Shown: positions 16,659-25,183 of the stretch, in pieces
How the letters are laid out: every line of letters starts with the position of its first letter
How positions within the stretch are numbered: the stretch's first letter is position 1
Translations under genes and position numbers: made by a program
The notes under the pieces: generated by a model
Database searches by the model: none
What the model was told of the DNA's origin: nothing
Seen by the model: only the letters and a program-made list of their open reading frames with translations
Assembly: GCA_036387475.1 (NCBI GenBank)
Contig: DASVTR010000020.1
Span: 124,001 to 188,000 of the forward strand
Direction: 5' to 3'
DNA from: DASVTR01 sp036387475
GTDB taxonomy: Bacteria > Acidobacteriota > Blastocatellia > Pyrinomonadales > Pyrinomonadaceae
Length of the DNA stretch: 64,000 nt

Positions 16659-18164
16659 TCAGACCAACTCGCGTGCGGCGAGTGCTTCGCGCGCCACTTC
16701 CTTATCGTCGAAGTGAAAAGTCTCGCGCCCGATGATCTGGTAATCCTCGTGTCCCTTTCCGGCTATTAAGACTAAATCCCCGGAGCGGGCTTCTGCGATA
16801 GCGCGCTTGATAGCGCTGCGGCGGTCTGCGATTTTTTCATACGGCTTCGCCGAAGACCTGATTCCCGTTTCAACCTCGTTGAGTATTTTTTCGGGGTCTT
16901 CTGTGCGCGGATTGTCTGATGTGAGTATCACCACATCGCTGAGGCTGGCGGCGGCTTCACCCATCGGCGCACGCTTGGAATGATCGCGGTCGCCGCCGCA
17001 GCCAAACACTGTGATGATTCTCCCGCCCGTCACATCGCGCGCCGTGCCGAGGACGTTCAAGAGTGCGTCGTCCGAATGCGCGTAATCCACTACGACCGCA
17101 AAGTCGCCCCTGTGCGGCACACGCTCGAAGCGGCCCGGCGCGCCCGCGCAAGTAGAAATCGCACGCGCTATCACGTCCAGGTCGTAGCCTAATTCAAGAC
17201 CCGTAGCGGTGGCGGCGAGAATGTTGTAGATGTGCGGGCGGCCCACCAGCGGCGAGTGTAGGCTTCGCTCGCCTGCGGGCGTACGCAAGCGAAACTCCAT
17301 ACCTTCGAGCGAATGCCGCACGTCTGTGGCCGTCACGTCCGACTCTTCATTGAGCGCATAGCGCACCACGCGCCCGCCGCCCTGCTCCAACTCAAACGCC
17401 AGCTTCAGGCCGCGCTCGTCGTCCACGTTGATGACGGAGGCGCGCGGCGGTTGGCCCAGGCTGCCGTCGAAGAGGCGGCGCTTGGCGGCAAAGTAAGCGT
17501 CCATTGTGCCGTGATAATCGAGATGGTCGCGCGTCAGGTTGGTGAAGACCGCGACGCTGTAAAGAAGCGCATCGCAGCGGTGCAAATCAATTGCCTGCGA
17601 AGAACTCTCCATGACAGCGGTGCGGCATCCCTTTTCGACGGCGCGGCGCAAGAGCCGCTGCATGTCTGTCGCTTCGGGCGTCGTGCGCTCGGCCTTTATG
17701 CGCTCGTCTCCGATGCGATACTCGACCGTTGTAGTCATCGCCAAAGGCTCGCCCGCAGCCTGCGCGATGGCGGCGACCAAGTAAGTCGTCGTCGTCTTAC
17801 CGTTAGTTCCGGTGATGCCTGCGAGTTGAAGCTCACGGCTCGGATGTCCGTGCACTTCGGCGGCGGCCAGCGCCATCGCGCGTCGCACGTCCGAGACTTC
17901 GAGCCATGCTCCCGCGAAATCTTCCGGGCGCGGCAATTCGGAAATGACGCCGATTGCTCCCCGCTTCATCACGTCTGCGACGAAGCGGTGTGCGTCCAAT
18001 AGTGCGCCACGCACGGCGACGAACAGCGAGCCGTCGCGCGCCTGCCGCGAATCATGCGTCACGTCCACGACGATTCGCGCGCCGTCTCCCGTCAGCTTTC
18101 CGCCCGTCGCCCGCGCCACATCTGCCACCGTCACTATTTGCTGCTGCATCATCTGTTCAGACAC
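16659..18164 (-). CDS. murE: UDP-MurNAc-tripeptide synthetase MurE
   Basis: A 501-residue Mur ligase that adds the third amino acid to UDP-MurNAc-L-Ala-D-Glu in peptidoglycan synthesis. The ATP-binding loop GTNGKTTTTY lies at residues 119-128. The substrate-specificity motif DNPR starts at residue 417, followed by TEDP; DNPR is the signature of meso-diaminopimelate-adding enzymes, whereas lysine-adding ones differ there. The annotated start is a GTG at 18164; an ATG twelve bases later is an alternative, and neither has a clear Shine-Dalgarno sequence. It is not inside a dcw cluster. Confidence 0.95.
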   Translation of the reverse strand: MSEQMMQQQIVTVADVARATGGKLTGDGARIVVDVTHDSRQARDGSLFVAVRGALLDAHRFVADVMKRGAIGVISELPRPEDFAGAWLEVSDVRRAMALAAAEVHGHPSRELQLAGITGTNGKTTTTYLVAAIAQAAGEPLAMTTTVEYRIGDERIKAERTTPEATDMQRLLRRAVEKGCRTAVMESSSQAIDLHRCDALLYSVAVFTNLTRDHLDYHGTMDAYFAAKRRLFDGSLGQPPRASVINVDDERGLKLAFELEQGGGRVVRYALNEESDVTATDVRHSLEGMEFRLRTPAGERSLHSPLVGRPHIYNILAATATGLELGYDLDVIARAISTCAGAPGRFERVPHRGDFAVVVDYAHSDDALLNVLGTARDVTGGRIITVFGCGGDRDHSKRAPMGEAAASLSDVVILTSDNPRTEDPEKILNEVETGIRSSAKPYEKIADRRSAIKRAIAEARSGDLVLIAGKGHEDYQIIGRETFHFDDKEVAREALAARELV

Positions 18165-18233
18165 TCGCTACCATCCAATTTGAATCTACCAACTAACTTG
18201 CGCCCCTCCGGCGCTTCGCATCATAGCCCAAGA

Positions 18234-18371
18234 AACGATGAACGCGGAACGCTCACCTCAGTAATCAGTTTTCGGTTTTCAGTTTTCAGCACAGACCAGT
18301 TGCTACTTTCTGAAAACTGAAAACTCAAAACTCTAAACTGAGTTCATCGTTCCGCGTTCCTCCTTCATCCT
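18234..18371. repeat. Composite nested heptad-repeat hairpin
   Basis: Two word types are nested. The outer arms use CGTTCAT/CCGCGTT-type words (18234-18250 with about 18341-18359). The inner arms use TTTTCAG-type words (18266-18290 with 18310-18340). The inner word is the same as in the element at 39006 and the outer word the same as at 3475 and 10493. It fills much of the 430-bp gap between the divergent murE and subtilase genes; the rest (18372-18594) shows no other feature except the subtilase leader. Confidence 0.78.
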
Positions 18372-18594
18372 TGCTCTTCAGTCGGTCACACTTTTCAATC
18401 TGACCGACGCGCTCGTTTCATCCTGACCGAAGGCGCTCGGTTGAACACCGCAAAGTACTCAAAACACGGCCTTTTTGGCTCATTTCCGCATGGAATGAGG
18501 CTTGCAGTCTATTTCGGCGCTGAGCCGCGCGGCCTCACCTGCTGCCAGCACTCGTCAAGCGCTTCGTGGGATTCCTTCCAGTAGGAAATTAAAG

Positions 18595-20544
18595 ATGAAA
18601 GCGGTCGAACGGTTGTCAACACTCAAATCGATACTGAGCCTGTCGCTGGCCGTCTCCCTGTGCATGGGGATTTTGATTGGCGACGTGGCTCGTGCCGCTT
18701 CCCCACTTGCAGCTACGCAAAATCTCGCCAACGATGTGACGAAAACGGATAAAGTAGCCCCCGGCTTACGCGAGCGTTTGCGGGCCAACCCCAAGGGCGA
18801 AGACAGGGTTGAGATTATCCTTCAACTCGAAGGCGAAGCGAGCGGCCAACTCAATGCGCTCCTGAACCGCAACGGCGTTCGTGTTCGCAAGCTCTTCAAA
18901 AATCTCAACTCAAGAACAGTCGAGCTTCCCATAAGCGTCGTCGAGGAACTGGCAGACTACAGCGAAGTCTCTTACATCTCCCTTGACACTAAAGTCGCCA
19001 CGATGGGCCATCTGGCGACGACGACCGGCGCGGCTGCACGTCGCACGCAGACCAGCAACACTGGCACGAATTATCAACTGGACGGCACAGGCGTCGGCAT
19101 CGCCATCGTTGATTCTGGAATCTACGCTCAACACAAATCGTTTCTCAATGCTGCGGGAAGCTCGCGCGTCATCTTCAGCCAGGACTTTACGGGCGAGAAC
19201 CGGACGGACGACCCTTACGGCCACGGCACGCACGTCGCCGGGATGGCCGCCGGAAGCAAGCAATACTACAACGGCGCTTACAGCGGCGTTGCGCCCAATG
19301 CCAACCTGATTAACCTGCGCGTGCTCAATAAGGACGGAGTGGGCAAGACCTCCGTCGTCCTGGGTGCGCTTGACTGGATTCTCTCCAATCACGCCGCCTA
19401 CAACATACGCGTCGTCAACCTGAGCCTCGGCGCACCGGCGATTGACTCTTACAGAAATGACCCGCTGTGCAGGGCCGTTCGTCGCCTCGTGGACGCAGGG
19501 CTGGTCATTGTTGCCGCCGCCGGTAACGACGGGAAAGATAGCTCAGGACAGAAACTCTACGGACGCATACACACGCCCGGCAACGAGCCTGCGGCCATCA
19601 CCGTCGGCGCGGCCAACTCTTACGGCACGGATTCGCGCGCAGATGATTCAATCGCTACCTATAGCTCGCGCGGGCCGACACGCTCTTACTGGACAGATGT
19701 GGCGGGCGCTAAGCATTACGACCACCTCGTCAAGCCTGACATCGTCGCGCCCGGCAACAAGATCGTCTCATCGGAAGCGCCAGACAATTTGCTCGTGCAG
19801 CAGAGTCCGAATCTGGACGCTAACCTGACAAACGACCCCACGAATAAGATGATGTTCATGAGCGGCACTTCGATGGCGACGCCCGCCGCCGCAGGCGCAG
19901 CCGCCATGCTGCTGCAACTGAATCCGAAGCTCACGCCAAACCTCGTCAAGATGCTCTTGATGTACACGGCGCAGCCGCTCTCCGGCTTTAATCACTTAGA
20001 GCAGGGCGCGGGCCAACTTAACTTAGCTGGTGCGGTTGACCTCGGAAAAATCGTCCGTACAGACCTCACGGCGACGACCACGCTCGGCGCGCCGCTGCTC
20101 TCGACGAAAACCACGCCGCTCTCTCAATCCACAATCGCCAACTACACCTTCACATGGTCGCAGGGTTTGATTCTGAATCAGAACTATGCAAAGGGCGTCG
20201 AGTTGATTACGAAGTATCAGAAGGTCTACGGCAAGGGCACGCTGCTGGGCGACGGCGCACGACTGAATAACGGAGTGATGCTCGTCGATGCGATGAAGCT
20301 TTCGAGCGGAGTGATGCTCGGCGATAGTATTCTCAAGAGCAACGGCATGATGATTGGCGAAGGGACGTTTTTTCTTGGCGCGGGCGTGATGCTCGGAGAC
20401 GGAGTAATGCTCGGTGATGGCGTCATGCTGGGCGATGGAGTAATGCTCGGCGATAGCTATTTGGCCGATGGCGTGATGCTCGGCGATAGCATCCTGGCCC
20501 ATTCAATTTTAACCGGCGGCGACGCCACATCATCTATGTGGTAG
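18595..20544 (+). CDS. Secreted S8 subtilisin-like peptidase with VMLGD repeats
   Basis: A 649-residue exported subtilase. The signal peptide runs to about residue 36 (GDVARAAS). An I9-type prodomain with EIILQLEGEAS follows, then the catalytic domain with Asp173 (IVDSGIY), His210 (GHGTHVAGM) and Ser426 (GTSMATPAA). The last 100 residues change character: a tail of hexapeptide-like GVMLGD units, at least six consecutive or near-consecutive, suggesting a beta-helical or amyloid-like coil. The ATG at 18595 was chosen because it follows AGGAAA and gives a signal peptide; the open frame continues upstream to 18502 with an implausible N-terminus. Monocistronic. Confidence 0.92.
   Translation: MKAVERLSTLKSILSLSLAVSLCMGILIGDVARAASPLAATQNLANDVTKTDKVAPGLRERLRANPKGEDRVEIILQLEGEASGQLNALLNRNGVRVRKLFKNLNSRTVELPISVVEELADYSEVSYISLDTKVATMGHLATTTGAAARRTQTSNTGTNYQLDGTGVGIAIVDSGIYAQHKSFLNAAGSSRVIFSQDFTGENRTDDPYGHGTHVAGMAAGSKQYYNGAYSGVAPNANLINLRVLNKDGVGKTSVVLGALDWILSNHAAYNIRVVNLSLGAPAIDSYRNDPLCRAVRRLVDAGLVIVAAAGNDGKDSSGQKLYGRIHTPGNEPAAITVGAANSYGTDSRADDSIATYSSRGPTRSYWTDVAGAKHYDHLVKPDIVAPGNKIVSSEAPDNLLVQQSPNLDANLTNDPTNKMMFMSGTSMATPAAAGAAAMLLQLNPKLTPNLVKMLLMYTAQPLSGFNHLEQGAGQLNLAGAVDLGKIVRTDLTATTTLGAPLLSTKTTPLSQSTIANYTFTWSQGLILNQNYAKGVELITKYQKVYGKGTLLGDGARLNNGVMLVDAMKLSSGVMLGDSILKSNGMMIGEGTFFLGAGVMLGDGVMLGDGVMLGDGVMLGDSYLADGVMLGDSILAHSILTGGDATSSMW
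20271..20510 (+). repeat. 18-bp tandem coding repeat (GVMLGD)
   Basis: Inside the subtilase gene an 18-bp unit encoding GVMLGD recurs in phase, with silent differences between units (GTGATGCTCGGCGAT-like). Spacer units read SILKSNGMMIGEG and SYLAD. Synonymous variation between copies suggests selection on the protein rather than very recent duplication. Confidence 0.85.
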
Positions 20545-20634
20545 ACATCAGCACTGAGTCCGAAGTTAAGCGCGAGTGCAATTTCGATTAACCGTACGAA
20601 CAAGGTCTGGAGTATTTGCTTGGAAGAGAAACTG

Positions 20635-21552
20635 ATGTCACCGCAAGCCGCGCCGCAGCCTCGAATCGCCACGCCGTCATCATTCGTCGTGAGTGATACA
20701 GCCCCTACGGCTGCGCCGACAATCGAGAGACTGGCAAACGGCCTTGAGAAAGAAGTCCTGGCTTTCCTTGCCAAACGGCCTCTTCACACCGTCTGGATGT
20801 CCGGGCTGATACGCGATAATGGCCTCGTCAGTTCTTTGAATCGCGGCGTCTTTTATGCTTGCCGGAATGCTGCTGGCGAGATTGAAGGCATCGCGCTGAT
20901 CGGACATGCGACCCTCTTTGAGGCACGCACGGGCGCGGCGCTGATGATGTTCGCACGCCTCGCGCAAGGCCACGCGCGCGCACACATGCTGCTCGGCGAA
21001 CAGGAGCAGATCGCGCAGTTCTGGCAACACTATGCAGAGGGCGGGCAGGCGGCGCGCGTCTCCTGCCGTGAGTTGCTGTATGAGATTCGCTGGCCCATCG
21101 AAGTGCATCGTAGTGTTAAAGGCTTGCGGCTGGCGACGCTCGCAGACCTTTCGCCGGTGATGTTGGCCCAGGCCGAGATGGCTTGCCATGAAAGCGGCGT
21201 TAATCCTATGCACACAGACCCGGTCGGCTTTCGCTTGCGCTGTGCCCGCCGCATAGAGCAGGGACGCGTCTGGGTTCTGGTCGAGAATGACGAACTCGTC
21301 TTTAAGGCAGATATTATTTCCGAGACGCCGGAGGTCATCTATCTCGAAGGCGTCTACGTCTCTTCCCAGGCGCGCGGGCAGGGCTATGGCTTGCGTTGCC
21401 TCTCGCAACTGAGTCGTAATCTGCTGGCGCGCGTCGCGTCCCTTTGCCTGCTCGTCAACGAGCAGAACAAGGACGCCCAGGGCTTTTATCAAAGCGCAGG
21501 TTTTCAGTTTCGTTATCGTTACGAAACAATCTTTTTGCAGCAGCCCCGCTAG
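20635..21552 (+). CDS. GNAT-family N-acetyltransferase
   Basis: A 305-residue protein. The C-terminal half is a GNAT domain: strand 4 with VIYLEGVYV and the pyrophosphate-binding loop SSQARGQGYG, then LCLLVNEQNKDAQGFYQSAGF, the usual strand 5 / helix 4 end. The N-terminal half is a degenerate second GNAT-like domain (IEGIALIGHATLFEA). Substrate unknown. The ATG at 20635 follows GGAAGAGA at good spacing and was preferred over the in-frame TTG at 20620. It lies 90 bp after the subtilase on the same strand. Confidence 0.85.
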   Translation: MSPQAAPQPRIATPSSFVVSDTAPTAAPTIERLANGLEKEVLAFLAKRPLHTVWMSGLIRDNGLVSSLNRGVFYACRNAAGEIEGIALIGHATLFEARTGAALMMFARLAQGHARAHMLLGEQEQIAQFWQHYAEGGQAARVSCRELLYEIRWPIEVHRSVKGLRLATLADLSPVMLAQAEMACHESGVNPMHTDPVGFRLRCARRIEQGRVWVLVENDELVFKADIISETPEVIYLEGVYVSSQARGQGYGLRCLSQLSRNLLARVASLCLLVNEQNKDAQGFYQSAGFQFRYRYETIFLQQPR

Positions 21553-21730
21553 GCCACTCAATTCAACACGCGCTAAACCAGAGCGGCACGCTCGCAGAGA
21601 AGCAAGAGCTTGACTCTTACTTCTCTGCGAGCGTTTCTCTTTTGCGCGCGCGACAATGAATGACCATTGACGGGCTGCCGTGTGCGGGTGTAGAACGCCA
21701 GCGAAGATTTTTACCGCCGGATGAAGGATG

Positions 21731-21800
21731 AAACAATTGGTTCATTTGCTCATTGGTTCATTGATTAAATGAATCGACGAACGAATTCTTTCTTCATTCC
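21731..21800. repeat. Weak octad-type repeat (ATTGGTTC words)
   Basis: Words ATTGGTTC, ATTTGCTC, ATTGGTTC and ATTGATTA follow in 8-bp steps, then partly complementary AATGAATC and GACGAACG. The vocabulary matches the element at 6183, but pairing is poor except for a short TTCATT / AATGAA core. It looks like a decayed member. It lies in the 278-bp gap before the SIS gene, where nothing else is seen apart from a repeat of AGAGAAGCAAGAG and CTTCTCTGCGAG (21593-21628) that can form a terminator-like hairpin. Confidence 0.55.
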
Positions 21801-21830
21801 TGCTTGTTCTTATCATAGAGGATTGCGAAA

Positions 21831-22865
21831 TTGTCTCTGATGCTACAGGAAATCGCCGAGCAACCGGCGGCGCTTGAGAGGACTATCACTGAGGAGCGCG
21901 GCAAGGTCGAGCGGCTGGGCAGTTACCTGAAAGAGCGCGACGTGGATTTAATCGTGTTGGTGGCGCGCGGCAGTTCCGACAACGCTGCGCTCTTCGGTCG
22001 CTACTTGCTGGAAATCACGACCGGCATCCCCGTCTCGCTCTCAGCGCCTTCGGTGCACACGATCTACAAAGCGAAGTTGAAATTACAGCGCGCGCTCGTC
22101 GTCGGCGTCTCTCAATCGGGCGAAGGCGAAGACATCAACCGTGTCTTGGAAGGCGCACGCGCGCGCGGAGCTTACACCGTCGGCATCACGAATGAAGCTG
22201 CCTCGACGATGACGAGCGTGGTAAACGATACGCTGCTGATGCACGGCGGGCGTGAGCGTTCCGTCGCCGCCACCAAGACTTTCACCGGACAGATGATGCT
22301 CTTTTACATGCTGGCGGCGGCGCTTGCAGAGTCTGCGGCTGCTCCCGCCTACGAAGCCATCCCGGAGTTGGCAGCCCGCGCGCTCGAACAGCAAGAGGCA
22401 ATCAGCGAGTTGGTCGAACGCTACGTCTTTATGGAAAACTGCGTCGTGGTGGGACGCGGCTTAAGCTATGCCAACGCTTACGAGTTGGCGCTGAAGTTGA
22501 TGGAGACCTGCTACGTAGTGGCCGAGCGTTTTTCGTCGGCAGACTTTTTGCACGGGCCGCTGGCGATGGTCGAGCGCCACTTCCCGGTCATCTTCTTCGC
22601 TCCGCCCGGCGTCATGCTCGACGGCACACGCGAGTTGATTGAGCGCTTGAACGAACTGCGGGCCGACACCCTTGTCATCACAAGCGAGCAGGAGTTGGCC
22701 CACAAATGCACGCGCGCCATCCTTTTGCCCGGCGAGATAGACGAGTTTCTGACCCCGATTCCGTACATCATCCCGGGCCAACTCTTCGCCGCGCTCCTGG
22801 CCGACGCGAAGGGACTCGACCCGGACGCGCCGCGCTCGCTGTCGAAGGTAACGCGAACGCTTTAA
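21831..22865 (+). CDS. SIS-domain sugar-phosphate isomerase/deaminase, GlmS-like
   Basis: A 344-residue protein with two SIS domains and no glutaminase part. VARGSSDNAALFGRYLLE and VVGVSQSGEGEDINRVLEGA are the sugar-phosphate-binding loops of domain 1; ERSVAATKTFTGQM is the GlmS-like VASTKAFT motif; VVGRGLSYANAYELALKLMET and the SSADFLHGPLAM loop are in domain 2. This pattern is typical of glucosamine-6-phosphate deaminase NagB-II / AgaS-like enzymes. It starts at a TTG that follows AGAGGA by 8 nt; the ATG at 21840 is too far from that site. The APC permease downstream begins 44 bp after the stop. Confidence 0.88.
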   Translation: MSLMLQEIAEQPAALERTITEERGKVERLGSYLKERDVDLIVLVARGSSDNAALFGRYLLEITTGIPVSLSAPSVHTIYKAKLKLQRALVVGVSQSGEGEDINRVLEGARARGAYTVGITNEAASTMTSVVNDTLLMHGGRERSVAATKTFTGQMMLFYMLAAALAESAAAPAYEAIPELAARALEQQEAISELVERYVFMENCVVVGRGLSYANAYELALKLMETCYVVAERFSSADFLHGPLAMVERHFPVIFFAPPGVMLDGTRELIERLNELRADTLVITSEQELAHKCTRAILLPGEIDEFLTPIPYIIPGQLFAALLADAKGLDPDAPRSLSKVTRTL

Positions 22866-22909
22866 GCGGGTCACTAAAAACATCGAACGCATCATCGAGG
22901 TTTAAGTCA

Positions 22910-24277
22910 GTGGGATCATCCATGTCAGGGACGCTCGTTCCGGTCAAACGCACGCGTGGCCGATTGCTGCGTGTGCTCGGCGTCGGCTTTGGCATGGCCG
23001 TGACGATTGGCGGCGTCATCGGAATGGGCATCCTGCGCACGCCGGGCGAGGTGGCCGCGTATCTGCCAGAGCGTTGGCTCTTCATCGGCGTGTGGATTGC
23101 TGGCGGACTCTACGCGTTGCTCGGCACGATAAACGTCGCCGAGTTGGGGACGATGCTGCCGCGCTCCGGCGGGTTTTACATCTTCGTGCGTCGCGCTCTT
23201 GGCCCATACGCTGGTTTCATCGTCGGTTGGAGCGACTGGCTTTCGACGTGCGGGACGACCGCCATCGTCGCAATCGTGATGGGCGAATACGCGAGCAAGC
23301 TTTTTCCAAGACTGGCCGGGCAAAGTGTCAACATCGCGCTCGCAGTGACCGTCGGTTTCGCCATTCTTCAATGGCGCGGAGTGCGCTGGGGCAGCGGCGC
23401 GCAACAATTAACGAGCCTGCTCAAAGCGCTGGCCTTCATCGCGCTCATCATTGCTTGCTTCATCCTCGGCGGCGATGTTTCACAAACAAACGAACCCTTA
23501 CCGCCCTTACCGACCGGCATGGCGCTCCTTCAGGCTTTGATACTGGCGATGCAGGGCGTCATTTACACTTACGACGGCTGGTATAACACCATCTACTTTT
23601 CTGAAGAGGTGCGCCGTCCTGCACGCAACATTCCGCGCTCGATGATCGGGAGCATGCTGCTCGTCACCGGCCTCTACCTGCTGATTAACCTTGCGCTGCT
23701 GTACGTCCTGCCGCTCTCCGAGATTGCCGGGGAGAATCTGGCCGTCGGCCTGGCGGCGCAGGCGATCTTCGGCCTCTATGGCGGGATGGTCATAAGCCTC
23801 CTGGCGACCGTCTCGATGCTGAGCACTATCAATGCCAACAATATGATTACGTCGCGCATTCTGTTTGCGATGAGCCGCGACGGGCTATTCTCGCAGCGAG
23901 CGGTGAAGATCAATCGCGGCGGCACGCCGACCGTCACGCTCTTCATCAGCACTGCGACGACAGTGCTCTTTATCCTGAGCGGCAAATTTCGGAATGTGCT
24001 CGCGCTGCTCTCCTTTTTCTTCGTCATCAACTACACGATGACGTTTATCTCGGTTTTCGTCCTGCGCCGCCGCGAGCCAGACCTCCCGCGCCCCTTTCGC
24101 GCGTGGGGCTACCCCTGGACAACGCTGCTGGCGCTCGTTGGCTCTCTGGCGTTCCTCGTCGGCGCGCTTAAGAGCGACACGCGCAATAGCGTTTATGCGT
24201 TGCTCCTGCTCGCCGCTAGTTACCCTGCCTTTCTGCTGCTCAAGTGGACAAAAGCAAGTGTGAGTGATGCGGGATGA
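22910..24277 (+). CDS. APC-family amino acid permease (second)
   Basis: A permease of about 455 residues with twelve predicted spans. Helix 1 contains VTIGGVIGMGILRTPG, followed by YALLGTINVAELGTMLPRSG and the helix 6 motif YTYDGWYNTIYFSEEVRRPARN. It belongs to the same superfamily as the gene at 14738 but is shorter and lacks its cysteine loop. The GTG at 22910 lies 9 nt after GAGG and is preferred over the ATG at 22922, which would be 21 nt away. It probably shares a transcript with the SIS gene, suggesting uptake of an amino sugar or amino acid linked to that enzyme. Confidence 0.88.
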   Translation: MGSSMSGTLVPVKRTRGRLLRVLGVGFGMAVTIGGVIGMGILRTPGEVAAYLPERWLFIGVWIAGGLYALLGTINVAELGTMLPRSGGFYIFVRRALGPYAGFIVGWSDWLSTCGTTAIVAIVMGEYASKLFPRLAGQSVNIALAVTVGFAILQWRGVRWGSGAQQLTSLLKALAFIALIIACFILGGDVSQTNEPLPPLPTGMALLQALILAMQGVIYTYDGWYNTIYFSEEVRRPARNIPRSMIGSMLLVTGLYLLINLALLYVLPLSEIAGENLAVGLAAQAIFGLYGGMVISLLATVSMLSTINANNMITSRILFAMSRDGLFSQRAVKINRGGTPTVTLFISTATTVLFILSGKFRNVLALLSFFFVINYTMTFISVFVLRRREPDLPRPFRAWGYPWTTLLALVGSLAFLVGALKSDTRNSVYALLLLAASYPAFLLLKWTKASVSDAG

Positions 24278-24492
24278 TGGATGAAAGCGTGGCTGCTTGT
24301 CTTGAATCTACACGCTCTCAAAGGTTGCCGCCTTGCTCTGCTAGACATTCCAACTGTAATCCCTTAACCTCGCGCGTTCGCTCTCAGCGGTGAACTGTGA
24401 ATGATAGAAAAGCATGTGCTATTCTTGAAGCTATAAGGTAATTCGCCTGCCACGCAGCGTATTGTCAGGAGGTAAACTTGTAGTGCGAGTCA

Positions 24493-24526
24493 GCCGGAAT
24501 GGTGTAACTGGTAGCCATGCTAAATG
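24493..24526 (+). other. tRNA-like 5' fragment upstream of HNH gene
   Basis: The stretch starting GCCGGAATGG at 24493 reads like the 5' half of a leucine-type tRNA: a 7-nt acceptor strand, TG linker, and a D arm with AACTGGTAG where real tRNA-Leu has AATTGGCAG. It stops before an anticodon arm can form, 8 nt before the HNH start. The rest of the 256-bp gap after the permease shows nothing else. Confidence 0.45.
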
Positions 24527-24533
24527 ATGACAT

Positions 24534-24995
24534 ATGAGAACAGATATTCTTGAGCGGCAAAAAGAGATTGAGAATTGGATAGCGGAACACCGCCCGAAAG
24601 CCTTTATCTGTCGTGAACTGAAATGCAAGCCGATAACGCTTGAAAGCTATCTAGGAAAGATGGGATTGAGCTATGCAGGGAACATAGGCGGTAAGAAATA
24701 CAAGCGCTGTCCTACCCGTAAAAACGCACGCTTCTACTTACGCCGAGTCAGTTTTATCAGTAGCCATAAGCTGAAGCTAAAATTGCTTGAAGACGGAATG
24801 AAGAAACGTTGCTGCGAGCAATGCCACCGACAGGAATGGATGGGCGAACCAATCCCAATCGAACTCCATCATGTTAACGGTGATAGATTTGACAATAGGC
24901 TTGGTAATTTGCTTTTACTTTGCCCTAACTGTCATGCCTTGACGGACAATCATGCGGGCAAAGGTATGCATAGGAAGGTCAGGGATGTAGCTTGA
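24534..24995 (+). CDS. HNH endonuclease next to tRNA-Leu
   Basis: A 153-residue nuclease. The C-terminal HNH/ββα-metal fold shows zinc-binding Cys94/Cys97 and Cys130/Cys133, catalytic His112-His113 in ELHHVNGD, and Asn123 in NRLGNLLLLCPNCH. The N-terminus (CRELKCKPITLESYLGKMG) resembles a DNA-binding helix-turn-helix and is typical of a family of free-standing HNH proteins common in phages and next to tRNA genes. The gene is AT-rich compared with its neighbours, suggesting transfer. Its stop lies 4 bp before the tRNA-Leu gene and a tRNA-like fragment precedes it, so it is likely a homing-type element. Confidence 0.88.
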   Translation: MRTDILERQKEIENWIAEHRPKAFICRELKCKPITLESYLGKMGLSYAGNIGGKKYKRCPTRKNARFYLRRVSFISSHKLKLKLLEDGMKKRCCEQCHRQEWMGEPIPIELHHVNGDRFDNRLGNLLLLCPNCHALTDNHAGKGMHRKVRDVA

Positions 24996-24999
24996 AAAT

Positions 25000-25081
25000 G
25001 CGAAAGTGGCGGAATTGGCAGACGCGCTAGGTTTAGGCCCTAGTACCGAAAGGTGTGGGGGTTCGAGTCCCCCCTTTCGCA
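25000..25081 (+). tRNA. tRNA-Leu (anticodon UAG)
   Basis: A complete class II cloverleaf. The acceptor stem GCGAAAG pairs with CTTTCGC, discriminator A73 at 25081, no encoded CCA. D arm GCGGAATTGGCAGACGC, anticodon stem CTAGG/CCTAG with loop TTTAGGC and anticodon TAG at 25034-25036, long variable arm ACCGAAAGGTGT, T arm GGGGG TTCGAGT CCCCC. It reads CUA and probably other CUN leucine codons. It directly follows the HNH gene. Confidence 0.97.
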
Positions 25082-25183
25082 TCAAACGTTTTTCCGTGTC
25101 GCACTGTTCGCGCGTGTGGGTTTGATTCGAGAAGAGACGCTCGTTGCACGCTACGTTGATGCGCGGCAGGCTTTGAGTTTTTA

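Noticed and set aside
20680..21561. 293-codon minus-strand frame
   Set aside because: Antisense shadow of the acetyltransferase gene.
22706..22909. N-terminal extension of the second permease
   Set aside because: It overlaps the end of the SIS gene in another frame and has no coding character; the GTG at 22910 has a ribosome site.
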